Positions 1 to 11,154 of a stretch of DNA of 18,522 bases are shown here, piece by piece (position 1 is the first letter of the stretch; each line of letters starts with the position of its first letter). The notes beneath the pieces are model-generated. The model was not told the origin of the DNA. It made no database searches and saw only the letters and a program-made list of their open reading frames with translations. The DNA is from Echinococcus granulosus (lineage: Eukaryota > Platyhelminthes > Cestoda > Cyclophyllidea > Taeniidae), in the NCBI RefSeq assembly GCF_000524195.1, contig NW_020170419.1:688887-707408 (forward strand), written 5' to 3'. The position numbers and the translations under genes are program-made.

Positions 1-2026
1 CAGCGAACCCGCTCCTCGGAGTGTGGTTAAGGGAGCAACGAGACAAGGTGAACAATAATAGCGGCGAAGAATGAGGACATGGCCTTTTGTTCACCTCACC
101 GCAGACCAGACTCGAATGTAAGAAACTCAGAATCATGCGGATGACTCCGCTAAGGAAGTCATAAACAAGTCCTGTAAACGCTTCTAAATAAATGCGTGAG
201 TAAATAACCATCCCCTCCTGTGATTACGATAAAGCAATAATTAGGCACATGATGGAAACGGGGACCTGCCAACTCATTCAAAAGCAATATTTTTCGAAAC
301 CGCCTCGTTGTGATATTTAAACAAACCTAACATTTCGACTATATTTGCTATGAACAACTGGTGCCGTTTGGTCTGACGAACAAATAGATGGGTACAAATT
401 CATTTCCAGAATTTAAAGTTTCAATTCATCACTGTTCAGGAGTCAGATTGAGCTTGTTGCAATGCGGCAAATAATGCGGTGCAATTTTTACTACTACGGA
501 AATTCTCATGAAAATGATACATTCACCGAAGCAGTGATGAGTAGCAATCTGAAATCTTCTCCGCTATAGCAACACATTTTTTCTCCGGAAGAAATTTAGC
601 TGAGTCGTGCCCTATTCACTTCAACATCGACGTTACTCTAACCCTATTCCCTATTTGCTCTTGATTTTGCCATCTAGTGCCAAGATGAGGTGATGGTCTG
701 TAATTGGAAAAGAAACAAGGTGGATGAGACAGTGCTAATTTTCCCTCCTTCCATCCCAAAGTATGATGTGCGATCACAATGGGCGGCAATAAATTTACCT
801 TTCCACGGACCCGCTATACATGATTCTTTCCAAAAGGTTAGGTCTTGAACACCTTTGAGCAGTATCCAGCTTTATCGGACGAATGGATCTCGGCCATGAC
901 TGCCGTTTGGGTCTCAACAAGTGAACAACTCATAATAAACTCTTGCACGCGCATGTAATCTTATGAAAGTGAAGCGGTGCGTGCCTTAGAGGTGTGGCGT
1001 GGGCAGTGGGATGGCAGATCGTTTAGAAATAAACAATAACATATCTGTTGCAATACAGACAGCATTCCTCATTACAAGTCGGTCAGTTTACAAACAATCA
1101 GAAATGCACTGTGCGCTTTTGGAACAAATTTGAAAATATTTGAAAAAAGACTAACTGACTGTCTTCCAAGCACATTATTCCACTCGTTTATTTGTGAGTA
1201 ACATCGGTGTACGTAGTAACGTCATTTACTTCCCCTTTAGTTTGCGGAGGAAAAAACTCACTCTTCATCACTCATGGTAGAAGTCGACAACAATTGAGTC
1301 CTTCCTCATTTTCGGTAGTTTATCAACAATATAAAATTCCTTAGCTGTATCTGTCATTGTATACCTCTAGAACCAGTTTCTTAAGTTGTGCAGTCGAATC
1401 GTCAAGCAGAAAAGCTCTAATCACATCCACCACATCTAATAGATTTCTATGATCAAAAATGCTTCAAAACGATTCTAAGATTGCATGGAATATAATAAGG
1501 AGTACCAAAAATTGACAGGCAAACAGTTGTGCATTATAATTTATATGAATATTCGCGTACACTTTACAGATCTTCATGTCGAACAAATAATAACATTGAA
1601 GTATACCAAAGACCAGTAAAACATTTTATTCACCTGAAAATTTGTGCAAATTTAACACACTCAACCAGCTTCAAATCCATCTTATGCCTCGAATCCTCAG
1701 CGACGTGACATCACTGCTGATTTCCTACTTTCAATAGACGTCTACTATCAAAAAATAGGTAATTATGAATAATTATCGACACGAACAACTGTTCCACTTA
1801 TTACTTGTAACACCAATAGCTGGTTATTTTTTAGTCTCCTCCCTTCTAGGCATATTGTCAAATGCGTAGTTGAATCGGTACACGAGGCTAATGCTTTAAG
1901 TACGTTGACCAGAAAGCTATCAGTAGCAAAAAGTTGGACCAGACACACCGACCCAGCAAAGTGGTCTGGCCTATAAGGCGGAAGACAGTGGAAGGCTTGC
2001 AACTCAGTGTCAGCTTTGCGTAGGCC
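1..2026. other. No recognisable gene
   Basis: About 2 kb with frequent stops in all six frames. I see no tRNA boxes, no paired splice signals around a coding-like stretch and no transposon-like ends. The short ORFs on the minus strand near 1.76-2.09 kb overlap one another in different frames, show no motif, and are best taken as chance. Confidence 0.6.
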
Positions 2027-2050
2027 AAATCGCTACAACCGTAGCGGTTT
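2027..2050. repeat. Inverted repeat / 24-nt hairpin
   Basis: AAATCGCTAC and GTAGCGGTTT flank a four-base loop AACC. Nine of the ten pairs are Watson-Crick and one is a T-G wobble (2030 with 2047). A smaller hairpin, CTGTAT / ATACAG with a five-base loop, follows at 2091-2107. The structure is read directly from the sequence. A function is not implied; it lies outside any gene I can support. Confidence 0.7.
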
Positions 2051-2547
2051 CCACGAATCTGGTAACATTGCTCGGCTGTGCCGCAACCCACTGTATCTGC
2101 AATACAGCTACAATCAACATTCCGTTAGTTTCACTACAAGGACCTAAAGCCATTATTGACTGCAGCTTTTTACCCAAAATAGGCCATAGAGGCAGCAGTT
2201 GTATTCAAGTTACCGTTAACCAACGCCCATTATTTGAGTTCCGCATTCCTTACAAATACTTCTCCTTGTCTCTGGCACAGAATTTGTTATCCCAATTATA
2301 TAAATTTGCCATTAGTTGCTCTTTTGCTTTCAATGCAATGCAAGAGAAACTAACCTCCACTCATTTAACCATCCTTGTGCAATTCGATTTATTATTTTGA
2401 TGTTGATATCTTTGAAAAACAAATCCGCTTTCTACAGGTAACTGGCATTGACAGAAGTCATTTTCGCTGTTTCATTAAATCATGTCATGCTATAATGGCT
2501 GATGTGATTTTTTCTCACCACCCCTCACTCCCTACCCTCCCCACCAG

Positions 2548-2662
2548 TACATCGCCTACAGGATATGCATCAAAAGACATTTCACAAAAAGTTGAACAGC
2601 CACAAAGTGATTCGACAATTTTTGATCATAATGGGTCATTAATATCAGCTATTGTTGGCTGA
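2548..2662 (+). CDS. Possible terminal coding exon, unknown protein
   Basis: A long pyrimidine tract (about 2505-2545) ends in CCACCAG, a good splice-acceptor context. It is followed by an open frame ending in TGA at 2660-2662. The peptide begins TSPTGYASKDISQKVEQ after the junction and is polar, serine- and glutamine-rich, with no recognised domain. An AATAAA lies 165 nt after the stop, a reasonable distance for a 3' UTR. I could not identify an upstream exon, so this may be chance. The alternative reading is non-coding DNA with a C/T-rich tract. Confidence 0.22.
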
Positions 2663-2826
2663 AAAAACTCATTATGAATGTCTTTGAAACTCTCGGATGC
2701 TTTTACATAAATGCAAAACCACGTATACAGAAATTCAGTAATTTAATGCATAACCTAGTCATCCATTTTTCAATTTCCCTTGGAACGAAAAGTAAAATGA
2801 TTTGGACTTTGGTCGATGAATTGCTG

Positions 2827-2832
2827 AATAAA
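2827..2832 (+). terminator. Candidate poly(A) signal AATAAA
   Basis: A canonical AATAAA hexamer, 165 nt downstream of the stop codon of the possible terminal exon at 2548-2662, followed by a short T-rich stretch (CCTTTTGATTT). The hexamer is common in A+T-rich DNA, so its value depends wholly on the exon being real. Confidence 0.2.
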
Positions 2833-4300
2833 AACCTTTTGATTTAAGGTACCGGAAGAGCATGCCATTCTCCAGAGAATCAACTTTCACGATGATACCA
2901 TGGAGCCCATCAAATAGCATTCTTGCTACAAGCCTTTTAATCCTTTCGAACTTATTTACTTTTTGACATCGTTGGAGACAACTCGATTTTCGAGCTGGTA
3001 CTAACCCTGCCTACCAAAGATAGCTTAAACGGATTACCTTGTGCCCTTCTAGCTATGTAGCTGCATGCTCCAATTATTTAACGTGATCAACGAATGGGAG
3101 TGCCCGTAACAACCTCTCCTTTTATTAAACCGAAAGTTGTTAAATCAAGTTACTCAATCTAGGGGCGAATTCGAGACTTTTATTTTTCCGCACTTCAGAT
3201 GTCATCGACGTCGGATGATAGACCCGGCAACGACAATGAGCTCGACACGCTAACTACTAATAAGCAATGAGTTTCTCCACTAAAGGGTTGTCACATAAAC
3301 GTCACCTAGGATGCATAGCATGTTATTTTAATGCGAGTAGAGGGAGTACTTCAACTGCTACACAAGAGAGTTCCGCCAGATTGTGGATGTGTGAGTATTT
3401 GCACTGCAAATGAGAAGCTTCGCATACTCCCGTTGGTTTCCTCGAATCCGCAAAAATTCAAATCCCTCTTTGTAATTGCATTTCTATTGGTAAAATTATT
3501 TATGTCATTTGCTTAAGAGATTTTAAATTCCTTGAAAAGGCAACTGCAATCATACCAAATGTTCATTTACTAAATGAATACATGGGGCTGAACAAGAGCC
3601 TCCTCCCCTAGCGAAAACATTGTAACGGTGCCTCTAAAGATTTGAGGACTTTGTTGATTACTTTTCGCACATTTAGCTTGATATTTACGGTCTGAATCCA
3701 TTCGGGCAAGAAGCGGAAAAAACATCACACCAAGACGACTTTTAAATTACATCAGTCGAGTTCAAATGAGTCCAGTTTTAAGCTGCTCCATATGAAGTTT
3801 TGTGAACTGTGCCCACATGGGGTACAAACTCCAGAACCTTGGTAGATAAATGGGACCGAATGAAGTGCGTGGCACTACCTCTAGGAAGTAGAAGTTTCAC
3901 TAAACAAATTGCTTGTGTTTAGATTGATTGACAGTGGCAGTTGCAGCCTTGGGCAGTGCACAACCAACGATTACCCCTCAATTTCCTCCCCCTAAGATTA
4001 ACAAAGTAAAAACTCCCAAGCCAGCAGAACCGGAAGGTTGGATTGCTGACTCTACCACTGACAAATGTCTCATTTGAAAAACAGTTGCCTTTTATCCTAG
4101 TAGGCGGTTCATGAGGTCCCGAGTATATTAAAGACAAGGAAATGATCATGATATGCACATTTTCCACGCAAGTCTTTCAGTGCTCGCAGTCCCTGCTTCT
4201 TCCGTTTTAGCTTACTAGGTTTATCGTGTGATGGCGGTAAATATCCTTTCATGCTGCTTTGGTCAGAAGACTCGATGCGGTTCCCACCCACTTTGCATAC
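2833..4300. other. No recognisable gene
   Basis: Non-coding by eye. The plus-strand ORF at 3331-3516 and the minus-strand ORFs at 3919-4291 have no motif and no convincing flanking signals. The possible minus-strand exon at 4301-4431 begins just beyond this stretch. Confidence 0.5.
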
Positions 4301-4431
4301 CTGTGTATTGTTAGATGAGCTAGTTCTCTTTTGCCCATTTCGTCCTCCTGACTGTTACTTTGTGACACTTCTGTGATAGATTTGTTTAATTCCCTTTGAG
4401 GATATTGGGGAGTTGATCTCCTAACTCCAAT
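4301..4431 (-). CDS. Possible internal exon, unknown protein
   Basis: On the minus strand, AATTCGCAG precedes and ACACAG|GTATGC follows a 131-nt stretch open in one frame. That frame continues both ways as a 65-codon ORF (4249-4446). The peptide is hydrophilic (for example RRSTPQYPQRELNKSITEVS) with no recognised domain. The donor GTATGC is acceptable, but the acceptor lacks a strong pyrimidine tract. It could equally be chance. Confidence 0.15.
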
Positions 4432-4928
4432 CTGCGAATTTCTCAAAGTACAGATTTATCTTTATGAACGGATACTCAACCCCGTCTTTCAAATATTCAT
4501 CTCCTGCACTTATCCACTAATCCTTTTTTGTTCATTTTAATGCCCAGAACACAGCCCCCGTGGCACAAGAAAATAGTCATTGCAATTGCTGTTTGAGTGT
4601 GTTGACTTGACCACCTCAAGTTGAAATCAAGTCCTGCGATCTGTTTAACAAACAAACACCTACAAACGTTGTATGTTGAAGATGAGTGAGGAACTGGACG
4701 CCTCGTTTTTTAAACGTTTAAGAAGTTTTCACTTCTTGAGCGACAAGTTGGGGCACAAAAGAAGCCGGATTACTAAGGTGGCTTGCATGGCAAGCACAAA
4801 GCTAAAATACTTAGGTATCTCAAAGAAAGGGCTGGTCAAACCGATGGTTTATAACGCAAATGGAAGTCAGTGGCAACAGATGCTACGAAAATTGTACTTT
4901 GTTTAATATTTGTGCGCACGCCGAATGG

Positions 4929-5000
4929 GCGTGTGTGGTGTAGCGGTTAGCATGGCTGCCTTCCAAGCAGTCGATCCGGGTTCGACTCCCGGCACACGCA
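4929..5000 (+). tRNA. tRNA-Gly, anticodon UCC
   Basis: Decodes GGA (and by wobble GGG) glycine codons in cytosolic translation. The cloverleaf is complete. The acceptor GCGTGTG (4929-4935) pairs with CACACGC (4993-4999), with discriminator A at 5000. The D stem is GTGT/GCAT (4938-4941, 4950-4953). The anticodon stem GCTGC/GCAGT encloses loop CTTCCAA, with anticodon TCC at 4962-4964. The T stem CCGGG/CCCGG encloses TTCGACT. All stems are closed, with wobble pairs only in the D stem and at the base of the anticodon stem. It has no intron and no encoded CCA, as expected of a eukaryotic nuclear gene. The structure suggests a functional copy. It stands alone, with no second tRNA seen in the window. 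Confidence 0.97.
4936..4989 (+). promoter_or_regulatory. Intragenic RNA polymerase III promoter (A and B boxes)
   Basis: The A box is TGGTGTAGCGG at 4936-4946, fitting the TRGYNNARNNG pattern. The B box is GGTTCGACTCC at 4979-4989, an exact match to GGTTCGANTCC. These are the TFIIIC binding sites of a type 2 Pol III gene, which supports transcription of the tRNA from its own internal promoter. Confidence 0.9.
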
Positions 5001-5034
5001 AATGGTTCTTGATTCCTATTCCCCTATCCATTTG

Positions 5035-5038
5035 TTTT
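5035..5038 (+). terminator. Candidate Pol III terminator (TTTT)
   Basis: The first run of four T after the tRNA gene, giving a 3' trailer of about 34 nt. Pol III normally stops at T4 or longer on the non-template strand. A T4 is a weak stop, so some read-through would not be surprising. Confidence 0.5.
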
Positions 5039-7553
5039 ATCGGTTCATTCTTCTCTATAAATATCACAGGAAAGGCGTCTATGGTGGAAAGTCTACTTCT
5101 AAGAGAAGTGCTTATTGTTTCTTAAAGTCGCAGCTTTTGCGACAAGCAAAGTCAAGTAAATACATACAATTAAAACAAATAAAAACAAAAACTTGCCCCA
5201 AAATCGGCTTTAACATGGTGTCAAGCCGCTGGGATTGCATGATGGGGTTTATGACGAACCGCTTCACACTGTGCTTTTAGTAGCTTTTCACACACACTCC
5301 AAATTGGTCCTGAGGACTGGGTCCATTAATCGTATTTGGCCTTCGATACGGAAAGAATAGATGCAAACTGTTGGGGATGATGTCTAAGTGACCATGTGAG
5401 TTGCTTAATGCTAGTTCTTGGCAAAATAGCATATTTGTGCAAATTTAACTTTCAATTTAATCCACTTACACACACCTTTGTTGGTGGGTCATAAGCATGT
5501 CAAAATTGTTTTAAATGCGACAAGAAAATGAGGGGGAGAAGTTGGCATTACTATGTTTTAAAGGTTCGCCTGCAAAAAAACCTACTAATATGTATGTCAA
5601 ATGCATTGCAATGCTAGTGCACTAATTTTTAACTCTTTGGGATAGTTTTACTGAGAATACCTCTTTGACGGTGTAAGTGTAAGAAAGGCGGCTACAGGTA
5701 ATGCCACTTCACCATGTGCATGTAATAGCCCTTCTTGAGGTAGTCATTCAAATCCTTATCCACAAATGTTTGTACGCCCGCTTAAATCTCACTCTTACCA
5801 TTCTAAACCTAAGAAAGTTGCTGGTTTTAAAATGGTAAAATGCAATCAAATTATTAGGCAGGCAAACGATTCAAATGGGTTCTACGCCTGCTTGAGGCGA
5901 TAATGCTTTGCCAATGAAGTCGGTCTAATTATCAAGATTCAAAGCATTGATTTTAGCTTTCTCTCCTGCTTCACCTCCATATTGTAGCCGCAGTTACCAT
6001 CCATTTCCATACCTTGCTTTCTCCCTCCGCTTATCTAGTTTTGTCCTAAAGGCGAGGCATCACGTCACGCAGGGCTAAGTGACAACAAACATAACGTTTG
6101 GCTAATGAGAACTGATTGATTATGCAGTAGCAAACTGAGTAGGAGAAACAATTTAAAGTGATGTCAGTTAGGTCAGTGATGGATGGCTTGGCATTCATTT
6201 ATTTCATTCACTCATCCATTCATTTCACTTTTTGCTCATTCACGCAGATTAGTGGCTTGCTCACCCCCTCACTCACAAACGATTGCAGAGTTATCGTTCG
6301 ACCCGATGCAGAAGCATGTAGGGGCTAATGTCCTCACGCTAGCGGTTGTGTGCGCTGTACCATCCAAAAATTCGTAAAATTACCTACCTATCTCCTCCAG
6401 GGTGCCCTTTTAACTTTCCTTTTAGCTGCGAATACGGCTTTATCCAACCACCATTGAGGCCGTCAGGCTGATTTTATTACATAATCACTTGCAACTACAT
6501 CCTGCTTAATCTTTCACATTTATCTTTGCAGTAAAATTCTTTCTGGCTGGACGTAATTCTATTCTAAATTCAGTGCTGCCAATAAAAGCGTTACCACATT
6601 TGAACAGTGAAAGAAGTGGTATGTGTGAGCGATGAAGGAATGGAAACACTCTTTTATCCCTCTCCGATCTTCTGTTGGCTTAACGAGACGGTGACAAAGT
6701 GACATGGAGCCCTCGAAGTTTATCCATGGCATAAGGGGCCAAACTGCAATACGGTATACTAACTCCGGTTTTACACAGAATGTTCTATATCTTGATTCTG
6801 GTGGTCGATCACCAAAAGTTGATTCATCATACTTAGATTGGCCCTCTGCTCTGGATTGTTGTAATGGCTTGCGTCCATAGGCCAGGAGAACTTAAAACTA
6901 AGCTGCCAAAAATAACTTTATTTATCTAATTTTTAAAAATGAGCGGTGTTAAAAGCATCGGCTTTGGTTTTTTGGAGGTTGGTGATAGCAGACTTTAACT
7001 TAATTGCGCTTGTGTGGTTTTATTTGTGCTCTTTGAAGCTTATTTTTGAGTGTTGTAAGTGACAGCTCTACGACTGCTTTGCTTTTAAAATAAACCAATG
7101 AAGTAACGTATAAATTCCCATTTCTGACGTTTTCCACTGTTACATCTAAAATTCTTTGCTATATAAACGCTAACTAGGCATCACTCTTATTAAAAATCGT
7201 GAACACTTCGTGTTTAAATAGGATGATCTGTAAAATAAACTTTAGCCAGAATGAGCTCACGGAGAATAACCCTCGTTTACTAGAACAAAACGAGAGTGGA
7301 TAATAACCCATTTTATCATAGGCGAAGTATCCGCTTTGGGGAATATAAGAAGCTGAGCTCGTCTTTGATATTAATTGTTTGAAACTTGGAAGGATTCCAT
7401 TGATGCAAACTTTGCTGCTGACCAAGACAGAAATCGACGAAAAAGTGGGTAAAAATGCACATGAACTTCCTTCTAAACCACACCAGCAAGATTATGAAAC
7501 ATATGGCATTACCTTAATTTAGTGCAAAAGTGCTAATGCCTTGTTTCTCCCAG
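5039..7553. other. No recognisable gene; T-rich intergenic or intronic DNA
   Basis: About 2.5 kb with dense stops in every frame. Apart from the CATT-like tract at 6192-6243 I see no structure. Around 6.96-7.08 kb the plus strand is markedly T- and G-rich. The minus-strand ORF at 7174-7425 has no motif. Confidence 0.5.
6192..6243. repeat. Degenerate CATT-type simple repeat
   Basis: CATTCATTTATTTCATTCAC is followed by further CATT, CATC and TCATT units up to 6243. The copies are imperfect, so this is an old, eroded microsatellite rather than a clean tetranucleotide array. Confidence 0.6.
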
Positions 7554-7786
7554 GTCCCTCTATCGGTGTGTCTAAGAAAGCTTATCCTGTGACTACATTT
7601 TGCCTCTCCTCATTGCGTTATTTTCCACCTAGAGAATTCGAAAAATTGGCTATCTCTATGTTTGAACCTCACTACTTGAGCAATATTGGCTTCTTGCATA
7701 AAAAATCTTGTGCTGTCTTTAATTCTTCTCGCACGTACGTCCAGCAAGATCCTACATGCGGATCGCATGTTCGGTATTCGTTGTGA
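7554..7786 (+). CDS. Possible exon, unknown protein
   Basis: CCTTGTTTCTCCCAG is a good splice-acceptor context. It is followed by a frame open for about 77 codons to TGA at 7784-7786. The peptide begins PSIGVSKKAYPVTTFC and contains LRYFPPREFEKLAI. No domain is recognised. The region immediately downstream (7850-8104) contains another coding-like fragment in the same frame number after intervening stops. If these belong together, the unit is broken or interrupted by introns. Confidence is low because a single acceptor plus an ORF of this size can arise by chance. Confidence 0.2.
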
Positions 7787-7849
7787 GGCAGTGATCTCCC
7801 CTGCCTCTGCTGGGCCATGTGTTGGCGGGTCTGAATGCCTTTACTCTGA

Positions 7850-8104
7850 CGGCTTTCTATGACGTCTATTCCATCCATCAGTTGGAGGGTGATAGCTTTT
7901 TTGCCAATGGCAAGAGAGAAGGACAATCACGACTTCTTTGGCCTATTCGATGCAGCCAAAGGGAGGGTGGGTAAACGATTTCATAGAGCCTTCGTGGATT
8001 TCTCTACTCCAGAGGGACTCTCACTAGCAGTGGCATAGGCTACTCTCGGTCGTAAGGGTGTGGAACTTAGCGTCTGCTTGCCTGAGGATCATAAATGGAG
8101 TTGA
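7850..8104 (+). pseudogene. Coding-like fragment, weak PP2C phosphatase resemblance
   Basis: The frame is open for 62 codons from 7850 to an in-frame TAG at 8036-8038, then open again to TGA at 8102-8104. It reads WRVIAFLPMAREKDNHDFFG and then LFDAAKGRVG, with RAFVDFSTPEGLSLAVA just before the TAG and TLGRKGVELSVCLPE after it. HDFFGLFDAAKG recalls the FFGVFDGHGG metal-binding motif of PP2C-type phosphatases. Here the second aspartate and glycine-rich part are altered (DAAKG), so an active enzyme is not expected. The in-frame stop suggests a decayed copy. The resemblance is one short motif; an unrelated or chance frame remains quite possible. Confidence 0.25.
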
Positions 8105-8694
8105 GAAAGTGCTGGGGCATTCACTTTAACTTTCAAAATATCAAATTAATTACGTAAATAGAAGTGTGGGAATTAAAGTTTGTTACCTATAAACTGAAAT
8201 TCTATACCACTAATTCAATTCTACAAATTTTAACTGTGGAATTCGTTTAAACAAACTGTTTTTCGTTGTTCACAGTTCATGAATTTGCAACATAATGAGG
8301 CGTATTCTAAACAGAAAATGCAGCAACTGCTATTAAGAACATATACACAGTCCATACAGATGAGGCATACGAAAATAGAACATGGATCTGCTGTCCCTGA
8401 CTTTAAGCCTTAATAAATACTTATCCACGCCAAAAAACAGGCTAGTACTCCCTAACAAATTATCCTCACAACAGTTGATCGTCCACTAAAATGTAAAATT
8501 TTATCGCATTTTTGGTTGTGCGTAACTAATTGTGGCTGATCTCTAGAATGCTGAAACGCCAACCCTTGTCATCCGTGTAGGTGGGAACTTAAGAATGAGC
8601 CACATGTAAGCTGCAATTTTTGGTGATTTTAGTAGGCAATATTCACCAAATACACATGGAAACTAAATGCATCAGCTCTGGTATCTCACCTTGA
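8105..8694. other. No recognisable gene
   Basis: A+T-rich DNA with stops in all frames, and no motif or repeat that I can support. Confidence 0.6.
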
Positions 8695-8755
8695 ATTATC
8701 GAAGTTTCAACCTATGTCTACCATTTGTGCATTAATAGCGTCTTCATCTGCATAG

Positions 8756-8823
8756 GATTTGTCAAATCTGCCCACATCATGTCTACAATGGGCATTCGGG
8801 CCAGCAAAAAGTGGCCGGTTTCT
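8756..8823 (+). CDS. Possible short internal exon
   Basis: Preceded by TTCATCTGCATAG and followed by the consensus donor GTAAGT, this 68-nt segment is open in a frame reading FVKSAHIMSTMGIRASKKWP. A second frame is open as well. That first frame stays open from 8695 to a TGA at 8881-8883, passing through the putative donor. Within it, ATGGGC at 8788 sits in a strong initiation context (A at -3, G at +4). The downstream TTTTATTTACAG at 8839-8850 is a good acceptor only 27 nt after the donor. No protein family is recognised. Confidence 0.25.
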
Positions 8824-8883
8824 GTAAGTAACCTGCCATTTTATTTACAGCTGCAATGGACGTTTCGCATACCGAAAGTTTGA

Positions 8884-11154
8884 TGTGATTTGACTCTCAT
8901 TCGCACCCTATCAAATAACGGTATCAAAGGATTTTTATGCTGCTTCGCCTCACATCCATAAGGGCGGGGCCTAAGCAAAATTTCTGTGGGTTGAAAAATC
9001 ATATAGCAGAGCCACTCCCTTCTTCCTAACCTATTAACTGAGATTAAGTTTGTTGGGCAAAGAGAGCGTTTTTACTTGATTCAAGGTTCGATGACGCCTC
9101 TCAAGCGAATTTTGTAACGTATTCTTAGTGCGATTATCAGTGTGAGCTCAAGCACTGTTATAAGAAAACATGACATTCCTCCTTGTTAAGGCCCATTCGT
9201 CACCCCTGCAGCAGCTTATGCACATCCCGAATAGAAGGTGGTGGTTATGATCATTGTTGGCACTGACACCAAACAAAAGCAGATCCGCAGAAACACCTTC
9301 ACGATTTTGGCAGAAAGCATTTGCAATTAATTGCCTGTACTGTTATTCAATGAGAAATCCTTCAATGACGGTGTGTTTCTAGGTATTTACAACTCAGATA
9401 CACTCTTTGACTTAAGACTAAACTGATTATTCTGGGCCACTTTGCATGCTATAATGCCGTCTAGGAAACACTAGACTTCCTTACCAACCTGGTAACTAGT
9501 GTGACTAACCTCGCCAAATCAAAGATGCTCGTAAATGATTTTGATCACCATTTCCATGTAAAGTCTTGACTCGGTACCTTCCCATGGCAGATTATGCATC
9601 TAGCAGGAATTCAAGATTAGGCTTTCTAAATGCAGGATTAAGTACTATCAGGAGTCACTGCGGTGTTGATGTACTGGAAACTAGAAGCCATATCTTTTAG
9701 CAGAAAATAAAGGAATGACTGCAGATTCGTATGCTAAGACCAAAGCCATAGTCGATGAAAGACGCATCAACGTAAATCAAATACGCTCAGAGTAGTTCTC
9801 ACGCCTAGAAAATTGCGAAATGTAGGCCATAGTTCATCACCACACGTAGACCTACTAATGTACACACTAGCATTTTTGCTTTTCGCCTTAATGAACGATA
9901 ACTCGAGTGATTTACGCCATCACAAGCAGTAACGTTCCTTGCTTCGTTCGTAAAATGAAAAGTTCAAATTCGGTTTTGCCGTCACATGCGCATTAAGTTG
10001 CAAAACGTTGGTTTTGTAACCGTGATTTATTCACAACCTCATATTAACCATAAAATTTGATGACTAAGCCAAAAATTACCCAATCCTAATTCTTTCTGAA
10101 TTTGAATAATATGAAAAAGTAATGTGCTTCCATTTCATCGCTAGACTGTTTGCAAAGATCAAAAAGTCACTTTCCTTTAGCAAATGCAGAAACGATGCCA
10201 CTGCCAGTTGTTTGCATATCTCTATGCAAATAATTGACGAGTGCTCTGAAAGGGTCACCAGTGATGAGGATAAATTACAAGTCGCTATTGATGCGAATGC
10301 TAAAGCTAACTTCACTCAAGGATGATGGTGAAAAATTGATGCCCAAGAGAGCATTTCTAAAATGCGCAAATCAACTCGAATTTTGTTTATATTTTGGTGA
10401 GCCCATAATCAACACCCAGCCAGTGTGATGTTAAAGGTAGTCATGAAATACTCAAAGTTTGGCCATTCCGTGGCCCCTGTTGCACCTTACAAATATGCCA
10501 GAACCCAAAGGATTACTTGTCGACAAAAAGCACTTGAACCGACTGGGCACCTAAGCTAGCTAACATAATCTCTACTTGATAATAAGCTTCATGAGAAACA
10601 ATGAAATGAGGGGTTTTAGCAGAACTGCACATGTCAAGAATAGAAGTGGGTTTGCAAAGGTCACCTAAATTCCACTTGTTTTCCTTCAACACCTAAATAA
10701 TGACAGAGTTAATTCAAGCGTGCAAGCATAATCATCACGCACCATAAAACCTTGGAAACAGGAGCTCATTTCTACAGTATGCAACCAAGTATCGCTCAGA
10801 CATTGGTTAGATAATCACTCCAATCACTGCTCGTGGGGACGACCGCATTGGATCGATAAAACACATCTGATCGATCAGATGACTTGAGCGTCATTCACAA
10901 CCAACTAGAATGTGGGCGTTCCTACTACCGCTCGGTCAACATGCTTGAGTAATAGCAAAATCACCCCTTGTTCCTATCCTATCCACTCTCTTCATTACAT
11001 CGTTGCACTCCAGTTCATTCAAAAGCCTTCAATAAGCAAACAGCCCTAATGTGAGGAACCAATGTTCATGACGTGCTTCTCACAGACAACTCCGTCTTAC
11101 ACGCGCCTCCCTTTGTAAAATTAATGATAAAAAATGTTGTTCGTGTTCTTTGAC
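8884..11154. other. No recognisable gene
   Basis: About 2.3 kb without a supportable gene. The overlapping ORFs on both strands at 10.08-10.43 kb share the same DNA, carry no motif and have no flanking signals. The one clear structure is the 18-bp palindrome at 10864-10881. Confidence 0.5.
10864..10881. repeat. Perfect 18-bp palindrome
   Basis: CATCTGATCGATCAGATG equals its own reverse complement with no spacer. A related GGATCGATAA lies just upstream, so GATCGAT occurs twice within 20 nt. Such a site could bind a symmetric dimeric protein or be chance; nothing near it decides. Confidence 0.7.

Noticed and set aside
2068..2400. Plus-strand ORF of 110 codons, the longest in the window
   Set aside because: The translation is cysteine- and phenylalanine-rich with no motif or repeat, it starts within the hairpin-rich stretch, and it has no convincing splice or promoter context. 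A frame of this length is expected by chance in 18 kb.
4673..4906. 77-codon ORF just upstream of the tRNA
   Set aside because: No motif, no splice context, and a lysine/serine-rich composition of a kind common in chance frames. Nearness to the tRNA gives no support for coding.
7850..8104. RNA-recognition motif reading of RAFVDFSTPEGL
   Set aside because: AFVDF resembles the RNP1 core, but no RNP2 strand or matching spacing is seen upstream in the same frame, and HDFFGLFD is better explained by a PP2C-like strand, itself uncertain.
9082..9098. AGGTTCGATGACGCCTC, a partial B-box match
   Set aside because: It departs from GGTTCGANTCC at its end and has no paired T stem or upstream tRNA-like structure.
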